Part shown: one piece after another, positions 18,118-27,646 of the stretch | How positions within the stretch are numbered: the first letter of the stretch is position 1 | Layout of the letters: the number at the start of each line of letters is the position of its first letter | DNA from: Enterocloster bolteae | GTDB taxonomy: Bacteria; Bacillota; Clostridia; Lachnospirales; Lachnospiraceae | NCBI GenBank assembly: GCA_021772025.1 | Contig: JAETNT010000006.1 | Span: forward strand, 39,212-103,211 | Length of the DNA: 64,000 bases | Reading direction: 5' to 3' | Position numbers and translations under genes: made by a program | The notes under the pieces: model-generated | Databases searched by the model: none | Told to the model about the DNA's origin: nothing | Seen by the model: the letters and a program-made list of their open reading frames with translations, nothing else

Positions 18118-18140
18118 CTTTTCTGAAGGGAGAGTAAAAT

Positions 18141-18665
18141 ATGCCAGCAATTTTTCAAACAATCGATAAGATCAAGCCAGCATATGATATTACATATAAG
18201 ATTACCCTGACAATCTGCAAACTTTTGCTGATTGTGGACATTCTGATTACCAGTATGGCGGTTGCGGGAAGATATATTCCGTTTATTCCGGATCCGGCCT
18301 GGAGCGAGGAAGTGGTGTTAACCTGTATGTCCTATATGGCGGTTCTTTCCGCCGCTTTGGCGATCCGCAGAGGCGCCCATATCCGCATGACCGCATTTGA
18401 CCGCTATCTTCCGGTCCGGCTGGTTAAGGTTCTGGATATCATTTCTGACATTGCCGTGCTGGCATTGGCAGTGATTATGATTACCGTAGGTTGGAAGTAT
18501 GCCTCCGGTATCGGTTCTAAGGGCACTTATGTCAGTATGCCGAAAGTTTCCAGATTCTGGATGTATTTTCCGGTTCCGCTTGCCGGCATCGCCATGCTGG
18601 TATTTGAGCTGGAAGCCATTTACAACCATATCAGAAGCTTTTTTGTAGAGGAGGACAGCAAATGA
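18141..18665 (+). CDS. dctQ: TRAP transporter small permease DctQ
   Basis: The 174-residue protein has four membrane helices and the DctQ middle motif WSEEVVLTCMSYMAVLSAAL followed by I-R-R-G-A-H-I. It pairs with DctM in the membrane. RBS GGGAGAG lies upstream. Its stop overlaps the dctM start by 4 bases. Confidence 0.94.
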   Translation: MPAIFQTIDKIKPAYDITYKITLTICKLLLIVDILITSMAVAGRYIPFIPDPAWSEEVVLTCMSYMAVLSAALAIRRGAHIRMTAFDRYLPVRLVKVLDIISDIAVLALAVIMITVGWKYASGIGSKGTYVSMPKVSRFWMYFPVPLAGIAMLVFELEAIYNHIRSFFVEEDSK

Positions 18666-19975
18666 TAATGATTAATGGTATTGCCGTAGACAGTATGGCA
18701 ATTATGGTCCTTTTAGGCTCCTTCTTTTTAATGGTATTTTTGCGTTTCCCCATTGCTTATGCGGTTGCGCTTTCCTCTGTCTTTTCCCTGCTGTACCAGG
18801 GCCAGGATCTGGCGGCTATCTGTCGTTTGATGGTAAAGGGTATCAGCTCTTTCAGCCTGATGGCGGTTCCCTTCTTTATCACCATGGGATGTCTCATGGG
18901 CTCCGGCGGCATTTCCGAGAAGCTGATTGCCCTGGCGGATGCCTGCGTAGGGTGGATGCGAGGGGGAATGGCTATGGTAAACATTGTAGCCTCCTATTTC
19001 TTCGGCGGTATTTCCGGATCCGCCTCTGCTGATACGGCGTCTTTAGGTTCTATTCTGATTCCTATGATGGTGGATCAGGGATATGATGACGACTTCTCTA
19101 CCGCGGTAACCATTACCTCATCCTGTGAGGGCCTTTTAGTTCCCCCCAGCCATAATATGGTTATCTATGCAACCACTGCAGGCGGTATTTCCGTAGGAAG
19201 CTTATTCCTGGCCGGTTATGTTCCGGGAGCGCTGCTGGCTCTTTCCCTGATGATCGGCTCTTATATTATTTCTGTTAAGAAGAATTATCCCAAGGGCGCA
19301 AAGTTCAGCGTGATGAATCTGCTGAAACAGCTAAGTGTTTCCTTCTGGGCTCTGGCGGCAGTTCTGATTGTAGTATTCGGTGTTGTAGGCGGCGTGTTTA
19401 CCGCTACGGAGTCTGCGGCAATCGCAGTTATCTACAGCCTTTTGGTCAGCGTATTTATTTATAAGGGCTTAGACTGGAAGGGTGTTTGGAGAGTGCTGGG
19501 CGACTGCGTGGATACACTGGCAATCGTATTGATCCTGATTGCAACCTCCAGCATTTTCGGCGACTGCTTAACCCGCCTCCACGTTCCGGAGCTGGCGGCT
19601 AATGCCATTACGGGACTGACTACCAATCCTATTTTGCTGGCCCTGCTGTTAAATCTGATCCTGCTGATATTAGGCTGCATCATGGATATGGCTCCCATCA
19701 TTCTGATTGCAACCCCTATCCTTCTGCCTATTGCAACCTCTATCGGATTGGATCCGATTCAGTTCGGCATTATGGTAGTCTTAAACTGCGGTATCGGCCT
19801 TCTGACCCCTCCGGTAGGAGCCGTATTGTTTATCGGTTCGGCTATTGCCAAGGTGCCCATGGAAAAGGTAGTAAAAGCGACTCTGCCTTTCTATGTGTGC
19901 ATGATTATTACCTTGCTTTTGATTACCTTTATTCCGGGTATCAGCCTGTGGCTGCCGGCAGTATTGGCAAAATAA
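18662..19975 (+). CDS. dctM: TRAP transporter large permease DctM
   Basis: This 437-residue protein of about twelve membrane segments has the DctM signatures VPFFITMGCLMGSGG, FGGISGSASADTASLGSILI and PTATESAA-like FTATESAAIA. It forms the ion-coupled transport path. RBS GAGGAGG lies in the end of dctQ, giving coupled translation. Confidence 0.95.
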   Translation: MIMINGIAVDSMAIMVLLGSFFLMVFLRFPIAYAVALSSVFSLLYQGQDLAAICRLMVKGISSFSLMAVPFFITMGCLMGSGGISEKLIALADACVGWMRGGMAMVNIVASYFFGGISGSASADTASLGSILIPMMVDQGYDDDFSTAVTITSSCEGLLVPPSHNMVIYATTAGGISVGSLFLAGYVPGALLALSLMIGSYIISVKKNYPKGAKFSVMNLLKQLSVSFWALAAVLIVVFGVVGGVFTATESAAIAVIYSLLVSVFIYKGLDWKGVWRVLGDCVDTLAIVLILIATSSIFGDCLTRLHVPELAANAITGLTTNPILLALLLNLILLILGCIMDMAPIILIATPILLPIATSIGLDPIQFGIMVVLNCGIGLLTPPVGAVLFIGSAIAKVPMEKVVKATLPFYVCMIITLLLITFIPGISLWLPAVLAK

Positions 19976-19994
19976 TTTCAGACAAATTACACAG

Positions 19995-20047
19995 GGGATG
20001 CTGCAAAATGAAATAGAAAGACAGATGGTTTCATTTTGCAGTATCCC
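19995..20047 (+). terminator. terminator of the TRAP operon
   Basis: GGGATGCTGCAAAATGAAA pairs with TTTCATTTTGCAGTATCCC and is followed by TTCTTTTA. Because this hairpin spans 19995-20047, the next gene cannot sensibly start at 19998. Confidence 0.8.
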
Positions 20048-20069
20048 TTCTTTTATGGAGTTATGTAAA

Positions 20070-20540
20070 ATGAGATTTGAGTATACTTATCGGAACACAG
20101 CGGTTGATCTTTGGCAGCTTTCCATATACTATACCTACGGTTCCATGGTGGGAGCCTGCAACATCATCTTTACGGCGGCAGTCTGGATTCTGACGGGGAT
20201 CCGTTGGGAAGAGGCCGGAGCTTGGATGCGGGCGGCGCTGGTGTTTGGATGCCTGCTGTTTCCTGTAATTCAGCCGCTTGTGGTGTACCAAAAGGCCAGA
20301 CGTCAGGCGGCGGGCATTACCCAGGATACCAGAATCGTTTTTGACGAGAGAGAGATTCATGTAACAGTGGGGAAAGAACATTCTGATTTAGAGTGGAAAT
20401 CCATTAAACGGGTATCTCAAAAGCCTACCTTAATTGTTATCTTTTCTGATACTACCCATGGATTCATTCTTCCTAACCGGATTTTAGGGGCAGAGAGGGA
20501 AAAATTTTATCAATTTGTGTCGTTAAAGGTTGAGAAATAA
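20070..20540 (+). CDS. YcxB-like membrane protein
   Basis: The 156-residue product has two close membrane helices (about residues 25-75) and a C-terminal soluble domain. The pattern IVFDEREIHVTVGKEHSDLEW...RVSQKP resembles the YcxB C-terminal domain, whose function is unknown. ATG 20070 has GGAG at 20057-20060. It sits between the TRAP operon and an orphan TRAP binding protein, separated from the latter by 22 bases. Confidence 0.75.
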   Translation: MRFEYTYRNTAVDLWQLSIYYTYGSMVGACNIIFTAAVWILTGIRWEEAGAWMRAALVFGCLLFPVIQPLVVYQKARRQAAGITQDTRIVFDEREIHVTVGKEHSDLEWKSIKRVSQKPTLIVIFSDTTHGFILPNRILGAEREKFYQFVSLKVEK

Positions 20541-20562
20541 ATATTAGGAGGGATGGAAGGTG

Positions 20563-21591
20563 ATGAAAAAATGGCTGGCCGGTATGGCTTGTCTGTTTTT
20601 GTTTATAGGAGTAGTAGGGATCGGTCTGTCCAAGAGATATGAAAATAAGCCTTCTGTTCCGTCTTTTGTACTGACCTATGCGGAAAACCAGGCAGATGAT
20701 TACCCTACCAGCTTAGGGGCTTATCGGTTCTCCCAGCTTGTCTGGGAGAGGACAAATGGAGCTGTGGAGATCCAAGTCAATACCGGAGGAGTGCTGGGGG
20801 ACGAATGGGAAATTATCCGCCAGATGCAATTTGGCGGGGTGGACTTTGCCAGGGTCTCTCTGTCTCCTCTGTCAGAATTTATCCCCAAGCTCAATGTCTT
20901 GCAGATGCCCTATTTATACAACAGCTCAGAACATATGTGGAGCGTGCTGGAGGGGGATATTGGCCATGAGTTTTTAAACTCCTTTGAAGGAAGCAATCTG
21001 GTGGCCTTATCCTGGTATGATGCCGGAGCCAGAAGTTTTTACAGCTCTAAAAAACCTATCCGGACTCTTGAAGATATACAGGGGATGCGGATTCGGGTTC
21101 AGGAGTCCGGCCTGATGCGGGAGATGATAGCGGCTTTAGGGGCAAATGCCGTATCCACCAAATACGAAGAGGTGTATTCCGCTTTTCAGACAGGGGAGAT
21201 TGAGGCGGCGGAAAATAACTGGTCCTCTTATGAATCTACAGGGCATTATGAGGTTGCCCCTTATTATACCGTTGACGAGCACACCCGTGTACCGGAAGTT
21301 CAGATTGTATCGGAAATTACCTGGGATAAGCTGCCGGAGGAATATCAGAACATTATCCGGGAATGTGCCCGGGAATCCGCCAAATATGAAAGGGAGGAGT
21401 GGGAAAAATATCAAAAAGAGGCGGAGAGAAAGATACGAAATCAGGGGAACAAGGTGGAGGTAGTGACCATGCCTGCAGAGGAACGGCTTCGGTTTCGTCA
21501 GGCAGTAGAGCCTTTGTATGAAAAGTTCTGCTCTGACTATATGGATATTGTGGCAAGGATTGCAGAAGAAGGAAAGAAGACAGGAAGATAA
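20563..21591 (+). CDS. orphan TRAP-type (DctP family) solute-binding protein, membrane anchored
   Basis: The ~342-residue product has an N-terminal hydrophobic anchor without a lipobox Cys. The DctP domain follows: NTGGVLGDEWEIIRQMQFGG, GMRIRVQESGLM with the ligand Arg, and KYEEVYSAFQTGEIEAAENN. No permease genes follow. It may feed the nearby DctQM or serve as the ligand sensor for the upstream two-component system. The start may be ATG 20563 or GTG 20560, both served by AGGAGG at 20547-20552. Confidence 0.88.
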   Translation: MKKWLAGMACLFLFIGVVGIGLSKRYENKPSVPSFVLTYAENQADDYPTSLGAYRFSQLVWERTNGAVEIQVNTGGVLGDEWEIIRQMQFGGVDFARVSLSPLSEFIPKLNVLQMPYLYNSSEHMWSVLEGDIGHEFLNSFEGSNLVALSWYDAGARSFYSSKKPIRTLEDIQGMRIRVQESGLMREMIAALGANAVSTKYEEVYSAFQTGEIEAAENNWSSYESTGHYEVAPYYTVDEHTRVPEVQIVSEITWDKLPEEYQNIIRECARESAKYEREEWEKYQKEAERKIRNQGNKVEVVTMPAEERLRFRQAVEPLYEKFCSDYMDIVARIAEEGKKTGR

Positions 21592-21596
21592 AAAGT

Positions 21597-21652
21597 AAAG
21601 GTGATGCTGTAAGAGGAAACCGGCGGTCTTTTAGATTTGCAGCACCACCTTT
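21597..21652 (+). terminator. hairpin between convergent genes
   Basis: AAAGGTGATGCTG pairs with CAGCACCACCTTT (wobbles allowed) between convergent genes. The T-run is poor in both directions. Confidence 0.5.
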
Positions 21653-21677
21653 CATTCATTACAGAGCGTTCTGCATT

Positions 21678-21869
21678 TTATCGGATCTTCTGCTTATCCT
21701 TTTTCGCCTTGGCCATGAAAGGATACAGGTCTTCATAGGATTCAAGCTGATCCTCGTTTTCCGGAAGGGCAGGGATAAGCCCGGTACAGTCCATGGCGGA
21801 ACAGGCCTGGATAAGTCCGGTGTCGTCATGCTCATGATAGGAAACGGCTTCTTTTTTTTGATTTTTCAT
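21678..21869 (-). CDS. small acidic/His-rich protein of unknown function (63 aa)
   Basis: I do not recognise this protein. On the minus strand AAGGAGG lies 9 bases before the ATG, so translation is likely. The sequence has HEHDDTGLIQAC followed by MDCTGLIPAL, a short near-repeat of TGLI with two Cys and two His that could bind metal, and then an acidic segment and a lysine-rich tail. No signal peptide or membrane helix is seen. It stands alone between the TRAP region and ftsH. Confidence 0.75.
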   Translation of the reverse strand: MKNQKKEAVSYHEHDDTGLIQACSAMDCTGLIPALPENEDQLESYEDLYPFMAKAKKDKQKIR

Positions 21870-21978
21870 AGCGGCAATCCTCCTTTGTTATTGACAGTCC
21901 CTTTTAGTATCTCCAAAGAAAATCGGGAAATAAGTGGAAGAATTTAGGAAATTTTCATACTTTTTAAAGTGGTTTTCC

Positions 21979-22007
21979 TTGATTTATGGAAAGACTAACA
22001 TTATAAT
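21979..22007 (+). promoter_or_regulatory. promoter of ftsH
   Basis: TTGATT (21979-21984), a 17-base spacer and TATAAT (22002-22007), 52 bases before the ftsH ATG. Confidence 0.75.
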
Positions 22008-22058
22008 GGGATAGAATAGGCGGAAGAGGTCGTTTATTCAGAAGGAGAGTAAGTACGT

Positions 22059-23924
22059 ATGGATAATAACAACAATCAGGATAAGAACAACGGCAAAATG
22101 TCGCCCAACGGCCAGACAATCTTGGTACTGGTGGTTGCGGCGCTCATTACGCTGATGGTCATTACGCTGATGCGGGATATGGTCACGAGAAATTCTACAG
22201 AGGAGCTTTCTTATACGGAGTATGTAGATATGGTGGAAGCGGGAAAAGTAGAAGCGGTTCTCATCAGCAACTCGGAGATTACGGTTTATCCCAGGAAAGA
22301 AGCAGATGAATATTCTCAGCTTATCCGGTATTATACGGTGCGGGTACCGTCGGATTATAATAATACCGAGAGACTTTTGAAAAACGGTGTGGATATCAGG
22401 GAGCAGAAAACAGATTCCAGCATTATATTAGAATCCATTATCAGTTTTGTCATTCCGTTTATTCTTATTGTAGTTTTTATGAACTTTATGATGCGCCGCA
22501 TGGGAGGCGGCGGGATCATGGGCGTTGGAAAAAGCAATGCTAAGGTCTATGTACAAAAGGAAACAGGAATTACCTTTAAAGATGTGGCCGGCGAGGATGA
22601 GGCAAAAGAGTCGCTGACGGAGATAGTAGACTTTCTCCACAATCCGGCTAAATACACTCAGATTGGAGCAAAGCTTCCCAAAGGCGCTTTGCTGGTAGGA
22701 CCTCCAGGTACCGGTAAAACTCTTCTTGCGAAAGCAGTGGCCGGAGAAGCCCAGGTGCCTTTTTACTCTTTGTCCGGTTCCGACTTTGTGGAAATGTTTG
22801 TAGGCGTGGGAGCGTCCCGGGTAAGAGACTTGTTTAAGCAGGCCCAGCAGTCTGCCCCCTGTATTATTTTTATTGATGAGATTGATGCCATCGGCAAGAG
22901 CCGGGACACCCGTTTTGGAGGAGGAAATGACGAGCGGGAACAGACATTAAACCAGCTTCTTTCTGAGATGGACGGCTTTGATTCTTCTAAAGGACTTTTG
23001 GTTTTAGGAGCTACCAACCGGCCTGAGATTCTGGATCCCGCCCTTCTTCGTCCCGGCCGTTTTGACAGGCGGATTATTGTAGATAAACCGGATTTAAAAG
23101 GGAGAGTAAATATTTTAAAGGTTCACTCCAAGGACGTTCTGTTAGATGACAGTGTGGATTTTGAAGAAATTGCCCTGGCAACCTCCGGTGCGGTTGGAGC
23201 AGACCTTGCCAATATGATGAACGAGGCGGCTATTAACGCAGTGAAAGGCGGCCGGCAGGCGGTTTCCCAGAAGGATCTGTTTGAGGCGGTAGAGGTAGTG
23301 CTGGTAGGTAAAGAAAAGAAAGATCGAATCTTGAGCAAGGAAGAACGCCGGATTGTTTCTTACCATGAGGTGGGCCACGCCCTGGTCAGCGCCCTTCAAA
23401 AGGATGCGGAGCCGGTTCAGAAGATTACCATTGTGCCCAGAACTATGGGGGCTTTAGGTTATGTGATGCAGGTTCCCGAGGAAGAGAAATATTTAAACAC
23501 GAAAAAAGAAATTAATGCCATGCTGGTGGGATATCTGGCCGGCCGGGCTGCAGAGGAACTGGTGTTTGATACCGTTACTACCGGCGCTGCCAATGATATT
23601 GAGCAGGCCACCAAACTTGCCAGAGCCATGGTGACCCAGTACGGTATGTCAGAGCGTTTCGGCCTTATGGGCCTTGCCAGCAAAGAGGATATGTATTTAA
23701 GCGGCCGTACCGTATTAAACTGCGGCGATGCCACTGCTGCCGAGATTGATCAGGAAGTTATGCTGATCTTAAAGCAGTCCTATGAAGAATCCAAACGCCT
23801 TCTTTCTGAAAACAGGGCGGCTTTGGATAAGATCGCAGCCTTCCTTATTGAGAAAGAGACGATTACCGGAAAAGAATTTATGGAAATTTTCCGCAAGGTT
23901 CAGGAAGAAGAGAAGGGAGAGTAA
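22059..23924 (+). CDS. ftsH: ATP-dependent zinc metalloprotease FtsH
   Basis: This 621-residue membrane protease has two N-terminal membrane helices flanking a short outer domain, the AAA domain (Walker A GPPGTGKT, Walker B IIFIDEID, second region of homology RPEILDPALLRPGRFDR) and the M41 protease domain with zinc site HEVGH and a downstream conserved Asp region (TTGAANDIEQAT). The usual HEAGH is HEVGH here, which keeps both His and the Glu. It degrades membrane and regulatory proteins. RBS AAGGAGAG. The nitroreductase follows after 3 bases. Confidence 0.97.
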   Translation: MDNNNNQDKNNGKMSPNGQTILVLVVAALITLMVITLMRDMVTRNSTEELSYTEYVDMVEAGKVEAVLISNSEITVYPRKEADEYSQLIRYYTVRVPSDYNNTERLLKNGVDIREQKTDSSIILESIISFVIPFILIVVFMNFMMRRMGGGGIMGVGKSNAKVYVQKETGITFKDVAGEDEAKESLTEIVDFLHNPAKYTQIGAKLPKGALLVGPPGTGKTLLAKAVAGEAQVPFYSLSGSDFVEMFVGVGASRVRDLFKQAQQSAPCIIFIDEIDAIGKSRDTRFGGGNDEREQTLNQLLSEMDGFDSSKGLLVLGATNRPEILDPALLRPGRFDRRIIVDKPDLKGRVNILKVHSKDVLLDDSVDFEEIALATSGAVGADLANMMNEAAINAVKGGRQAVSQKDLFEAVEVVLVGKEKKDRILSKEERRIVSYHEVGHALVSALQKDAEPVQKITIVPRTMGALGYVMQVPEEEKYLNTKKEINAMLVGYLAGRAAEELVFDTVTTGAANDIEQATKLARAMVTQYGMSERFGLMGLASKEDMYLSGRTVLNCGDATAAEIDQEVMLILKQSYEESKRLLSENRAALDKIAAFLIEKETITGKEFMEIFRKVQEEEKGE

Positions 23925-23927
23925 AAA

Positions 23928-24503
23928 GTGTTAAAGGATTTAGTAGCAGTAAACCGTTCTTACCGCCGTTTTTACCAGAATGAGAAAATCAGCAGGGAAA
24001 CCTTAAGAGAGCTGGTGGATTTAGCCAGAATGACAGGCAGCGCCGGTAATCATCAGCCTCTTAAATACTGCTTGGCTGTTGACGAGGAACTTTGTAAGCG
24101 GATATATCCCACCCTGCTCTGGGCCAGGGATTTACCTGACTGGGACGGGCCGGAAGAGGGAGAACGTCCTTCCGCGTATATTATCATTTTGTGTGATCAG
24201 ACCATCGGTAAAAATAGAATGTGGGATGAGGGGATTGTTGCTCAGACCATTATGCTGGGAGCAGCGGAAAAAGGCCTGGGAGGCTGTATGATAGGAAGCC
24301 TTAACCGTCAGGAGCTGGCAAAAGCGCTGGAGCTGGACACAGATCGCTATGCTGTCAGCCTGGTTCTTGCTCTTGGAAAGCCTAAGGAGAAAGTGGTGGT
24401 AGTTCCGGCAGGGCAGGACGGAAGCGTTAAGTATTATCGGGATGAAAACCAGACCCATTACGTTCCCAAGAGAAGTCTGGAAGAGATCTTGATAAAAGAA
24501 TAG
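23928..24503 (+). CDS. nitroreductase family protein
   Basis: The 191-residue product matches the FMN-dependent nitroreductase fold: RSYRRFYQNEKISRETLREL at the start, the FMN contact region SAGNHQPLKY and GLGGCMIGSL. The natural substrate is unknown. The start is GTG 23928, with AAGGGAG in the end of ftsH. It is co-transcribed with ftsH. Confidence 0.88.
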   Translation: MLKDLVAVNRSYRRFYQNEKISRETLRELVDLARMTGSAGNHQPLKYCLAVDEELCKRIYPTLLWARDLPDWDGPEEGERPSAYIIILCDQTIGKNRMWDEGIVAQTIMLGAAEKGLGGCMIGSLNRQELAKALELDTDRYAVSLVLALGKPKEKVVVVPAGQDGSVKYYRDENQTHYVPKRSLEEILIKE

Positions 24504-24533
24504 AATTTTCAGAGAATAAAGATAATAATCTAT

Positions 24534-24562
24534 GGCGGTTCATATCATCAATATGAACCGCC
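24534..24562 (+). terminator. bidirectional terminator
   Basis: GGCGGTTCATAT pairs perfectly with ATATGAACCGCC. AAATTTTT follows on the plus strand, between converging genes. Confidence 0.85.
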
Positions 24563-24572
24563 GAAATTTTTG

Positions 24573-26051
24573 CTAGTGATAAATTTTCTTGTGCTCATAA
24601 ATAGGCTCAGAAGTCAACTGAACTCCCAATTTCTTAAACATGGTAATATCCACGGAAGAGAGCATAACCGAAGTATGAACCTGACATCCCCGAAGCTTGG
24701 GAAGCTGCTCCAAAGCAACCTGTGCGTTGCGGTCAGTGGCGGCGCACATGGATAGAGCAATAAGAACTTCATCTGTGTGAAGCCGGGGATTTTTGCTGCC
24801 CAGGTAATTGGTCTTCAGAGTCTGAATAGGCTCTATGGCAGAGGGGGCAATCAGATGGATGTCGTGGGGAATATTCCCCAGAACCTTTACCGCGTTTAAC
24901 AAAAGGGCGGCGGAAGCTCCCAGCAGGTTGCTGGTTTTGCCTGTGACAATGGTTCCGTCTTCCAGCTCCATGGCAGCCGCCGGCGCTTTGATAGACTCCG
25001 CCAGTTCTTTACAGGGCTTTATTACGGTACGCATACCCGGATTCGTACGGGCCTGATTCATCAAGATTTCGATTTTGTAGACTTCCTCCTGGGTGGCTTC
25101 CTCATGAACCAGGCGGACCAGAGCTTCGTAATACCGACGGATAATCTCCTGACAGGAAGCGCTGCAGCATACGCTGTCATCTACAATGCAGTTGCCTGCC
25201 ATATTCACTCCCATATCAGTCGGGGATTTATAAGGGCTTTCCCCATAAATTCCTTCAAAAATGGCATTGAGCACCGGGAAAATTTCCACATCCCGATTGT
25301 AGTTCACTGCTCTTTCTCCATAGGCCTCCAGATGAAAGGGGTCAATCATATTTACATCATTTAGATCAGCCGTAGCCGCTTCATACGCCAGGTTTATAGG
25401 ATGCTTTAAAGGCAGATTCCAGATGGGAAAGGTCTCAAACTTGGCATATCCGGCTTTAATGCCGCGTTTATTCTCGTGATAGAGCTGAGAAAGGCAGGTG
25501 GCCATCTTGCCGCTTCCCGGCCCGGGGGCGGTGATGATGACAAGGGGCTTTGATGTCTCGATATAATCATTCTTTCCGTAACCTGCATCGCTGACAATAA
25601 GAGGGACATTGCTGGGATAACCTTCAATGATATAATGGCGGTATACCCGGATTCCCATGTGCTCCAGCTTGGCTTTAAACTGATCCGCGCTGGACTGGCC
25701 GGAATACTGGGTGATGACAACGCTTCCCACATACAGGCCCTTATCCGTGTATTCCTGGATGAGACGGAGGACATCCACGTCATAGGTAATGCCCAAATCG
25801 CCGCGGACCTTATTTTTTTCAATATCAGAGGCGCTGATGGCAATCAGAATCTCGGCCTGATCCGCTAACTGAAGAAGCATCCGCAGCTTGCTGTCCGGGG
25901 CAAAGCCGGGAAGGACCCGGGAGGCATGATAATCGTCAAAGAGCTTGCCGCCAAACTCCAGATAAAGCTTGTCCCCGAACTGCCCAATCCGTTCCCGGAT
26001 ATGCTGGGACTGCATAGTAAGATACTGATTGTTGTCAAATCCGATTTTCAT
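24573..26051 (-). CDS. DUF1846 domain protein
   Basis: This 492-residue protein matches the DUF1846 family of Firmicutes and other anaerobes, whose biochemical role is unsettled. A glycine-rich segment TAPGPGSGKMATCLSQLYHE resembles a nucleotide-binding loop but is not a standard Walker A. A Cys-rich patch DDSVCCSASCQEI lies near the middle. I chose the ATG at 26051, preceded by GGAGAGG. A longer frame to 26138 begins inside the promoter. It is transcribed alone. Confidence 0.85.
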   Translation of the reverse strand: MKIGFDNNQYLTMQSQHIRERIGQFGDKLYLEFGGKLFDDYHASRVLPGFAPDSKLRMLLQLADQAEILIAISASDIEKNKVRGDLGITYDVDVLRLIQEYTDKGLYVGSVVITQYSGQSSADQFKAKLEHMGIRVYRHYIIEGYPSNVPLIVSDAGYGKNDYIETSKPLVIITAPGPGSGKMATCLSQLYHENKRGIKAGYAKFETFPIWNLPLKHPINLAYEAATADLNDVNMIDPFHLEAYGERAVNYNRDVEIFPVLNAIFEGIYGESPYKSPTDMGVNMAGNCIVDDSVCCSASCQEIIRRYYEALVRLVHEEATQEEVYKIEILMNQARTNPGMRTVIKPCKELAESIKAPAAAMELEDGTIVTGKTSNLLGASAALLLNAVKVLGNIPHDIHLIAPSAIEPIQTLKTNYLGSKNPRLHTDEVLIALSMCAATDRNAQVALEQLPKLRGCQVHTSVMLSSVDITMFKKLGVQLTSEPIYEHKKIYH

Positions 26052-26109
26052 ACAGGGTGGCCTCTCCTTTTCTTTGAAGTAAGATTTCAATAAAACAATA
26101 CAATTTAGG

Positions 26110-26138
26110 ATTATATCATAATAAAAAGGCAGGGTCAA
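26110..26138 (-). promoter_or_regulatory. promoter of the DUF1846 gene
   Basis: Read on the minus strand: TTGACC (26138-26133), a 17-base spacer and TATAAT (26115-26110). Confidence 0.75.
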
Positions 26139-26199
26139 AAGGTATTTTTGAAAATGCTGATAATGTGGGGAAGCCTTTGCCTATAATATGCCAAAATGC

Positions 26200-26228
26200 T
26201 TGGCTAATCCCAAAAAATGTGGTAAAAT
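26200..26228 (+). promoter_or_regulatory. promoter of the DUF4015 lipoprotein gene
   Basis: TTGGCT (26200-26205), a 17-base spacer and TAAAAT (26223-26228). Another TATAAT at 26182-26187 lacks a fitting -35 box. Confidence 0.5.
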
Positions 26229-26293
26229 AACCATTATCAATGATTGCATGACAATTACTCTATGACGATTAGAAAGAAAAAGAGGATGCTTTT

Positions 26294-27622
26294 ATGAAGA
26301 AAAAGACAGCGCTCCTGCTTTTCCTTCTGTTCTGCATGTTCAGCCTGACAGGCTGTAAACGGTATGAACCCATTATGGATTTAACGGAAGAGGACAGGAG
26401 AGAGAATGGGGACAGGCCGGCGAACCGATCCTCAGAAGCATCTGGCGAAGCTTTGACAGAAGGAGAAGCATTAGAAGCAGGCCGAACAAAAGACGAGCCA
26501 GAATCAATAGGAGAGGACGGGATTATTCGCATTTCCAGCAAACCGGGCCGAAATCCGGTTAAAGTCAAGGGAATTTACCTGAGCGCCAACACTGCAGGCT
26601 CTTCCGCCAGAATGGATGAGATTATCCGGTATATTGACGCCACAGAGCTGAATACAGTAGTAATTGATGTAAAGGACGACTTCGGCAACGTCACCTTTAA
26701 GATGGACAGCCCGGTGGTTAACGAGATTGACGCGGTAAAGACTTATATCGGTGATATGGAGGCTCTGGCGAAGAAGCTGAAAGAGCACAACATCTATATG
26801 ATTGCCCGGATTCCTGCCTTCCGGGATCCTTATCTGGCAGAGAAAAAGCCGGAGTGGTGTCTGAAACGCTCAGATGGCAGTATTTACAAGGATAATAAAG
26901 GCCAGGCATGGGTAGATCCATATAAGAGAGAAGTCTGGGACTATCTGGTGGAGATCGGTAAGAAGGCCGGAGAAGTAGGATTTGACGAGATCCAGTTTGA
27001 CTATGTGCGGTTCTGCACGGAACGGGGTATGGATGACGTGGTTTTCGATGATGCCGACACCAAAGGGATGGATAAGCCCCGGATTATTACCGAGTTTATT
27101 CAGTATGCCTATAATGAGCTGGCGGGAGAAGGGCTGTTTGTATCCGCGGATGTATTCGGAACGATTATCAGCAGTCCCACAGATGCCCAGACAGTAGGGC
27201 AAATCTATGGAGAGATGGCGGCAAATCTGGATTTCATCTGTCCGATGATTTATCCTTCCCATTATGGCAATGGAAATTTCGGAGTGGATTACCCGGACAC
27301 AAAACCTTACGAAACAATTTTGGGAGCTTTGGAAGGATCCAGGAAGGAACTGAAAAAATTTGAGACAGAGGGGCGGAAACTGGCTACAGTCAGACCCTGG
27401 CTGCAGGATTTTACTGCTTCTTATCTGGAACATTATATTGAATACGGAGATGCGGAAGTTCGGGCTCAGATCCAGGCAGTTTACGATGCCGGTTATGATG
27501 AATGGATTTTGTGGAGCGCTGCCAACCGCTATCATTACAGCGCCCTTTTAACCCCTGAAGAGGCAGAGGCTGAGGAGGCGGCTATGGAGGAATCCAGATC
27601 AGCCCTTTTGTCAGCTCCTTAG
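26294..27622 (+). CDS. putative glycoside hydrolase lipoprotein (DUF4015 family)
   Basis: The 442-residue product has a lipoprotein signal (SLTGC, Cys 21) and an acidic linker. A TIM-barrel-like domain follows: VKVKGIYLSANTAG, VVIDVKDDFG, MIARIPAFRDP, IQFDYVRFC with acidic residues in the expected active-site strand, and ICPMIYPSHY. The family is annotated as putative glycoside hydrolase, and the substrate is not known. It acts on the cell surface. RBS AAGAGGA. Confidence 0.85.
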   Translation: MKKKTALLLFLLFCMFSLTGCKRYEPIMDLTEEDRRENGDRPANRSSEASGEALTEGEALEAGRTKDEPESIGEDGIIRISSKPGRNPVKVKGIYLSANTAGSSARMDEIIRYIDATELNTVVIDVKDDFGNVTFKMDSPVVNEIDAVKTYIGDMEALAKKLKEHNIYMIARIPAFRDPYLAEKKPEWCLKRSDGSIYKDNKGQAWVDPYKREVWDYLVEIGKKAGEVGFDEIQFDYVRFCTERGMDDVVFDDADTKGMDKPRIITEFIQYAYNELAGEGLFVSADVFGTIISSPTDAQTVGQIYGEMAANLDFICPMIYPSHYGNGNFGVDYPDTKPYETILGALEGSRKELKKFETEGRKLATVRPWLQDFTASYLEHYIEYGDAEVRAQIQAVYDAGYDEWILWSAANRYHYSALLTPEEAEAEEAAMEESRSALLSAP

Positions 27623-27646
27623 CTCTAGAAAGGACAAGGTGGAGAT

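Noticed and set aside
23347..23400. Loss of zinc site in FtsH
   Set aside because: HEVGH keeps both histidines and the glutamate. Only the third position differs from the common HEAGH.
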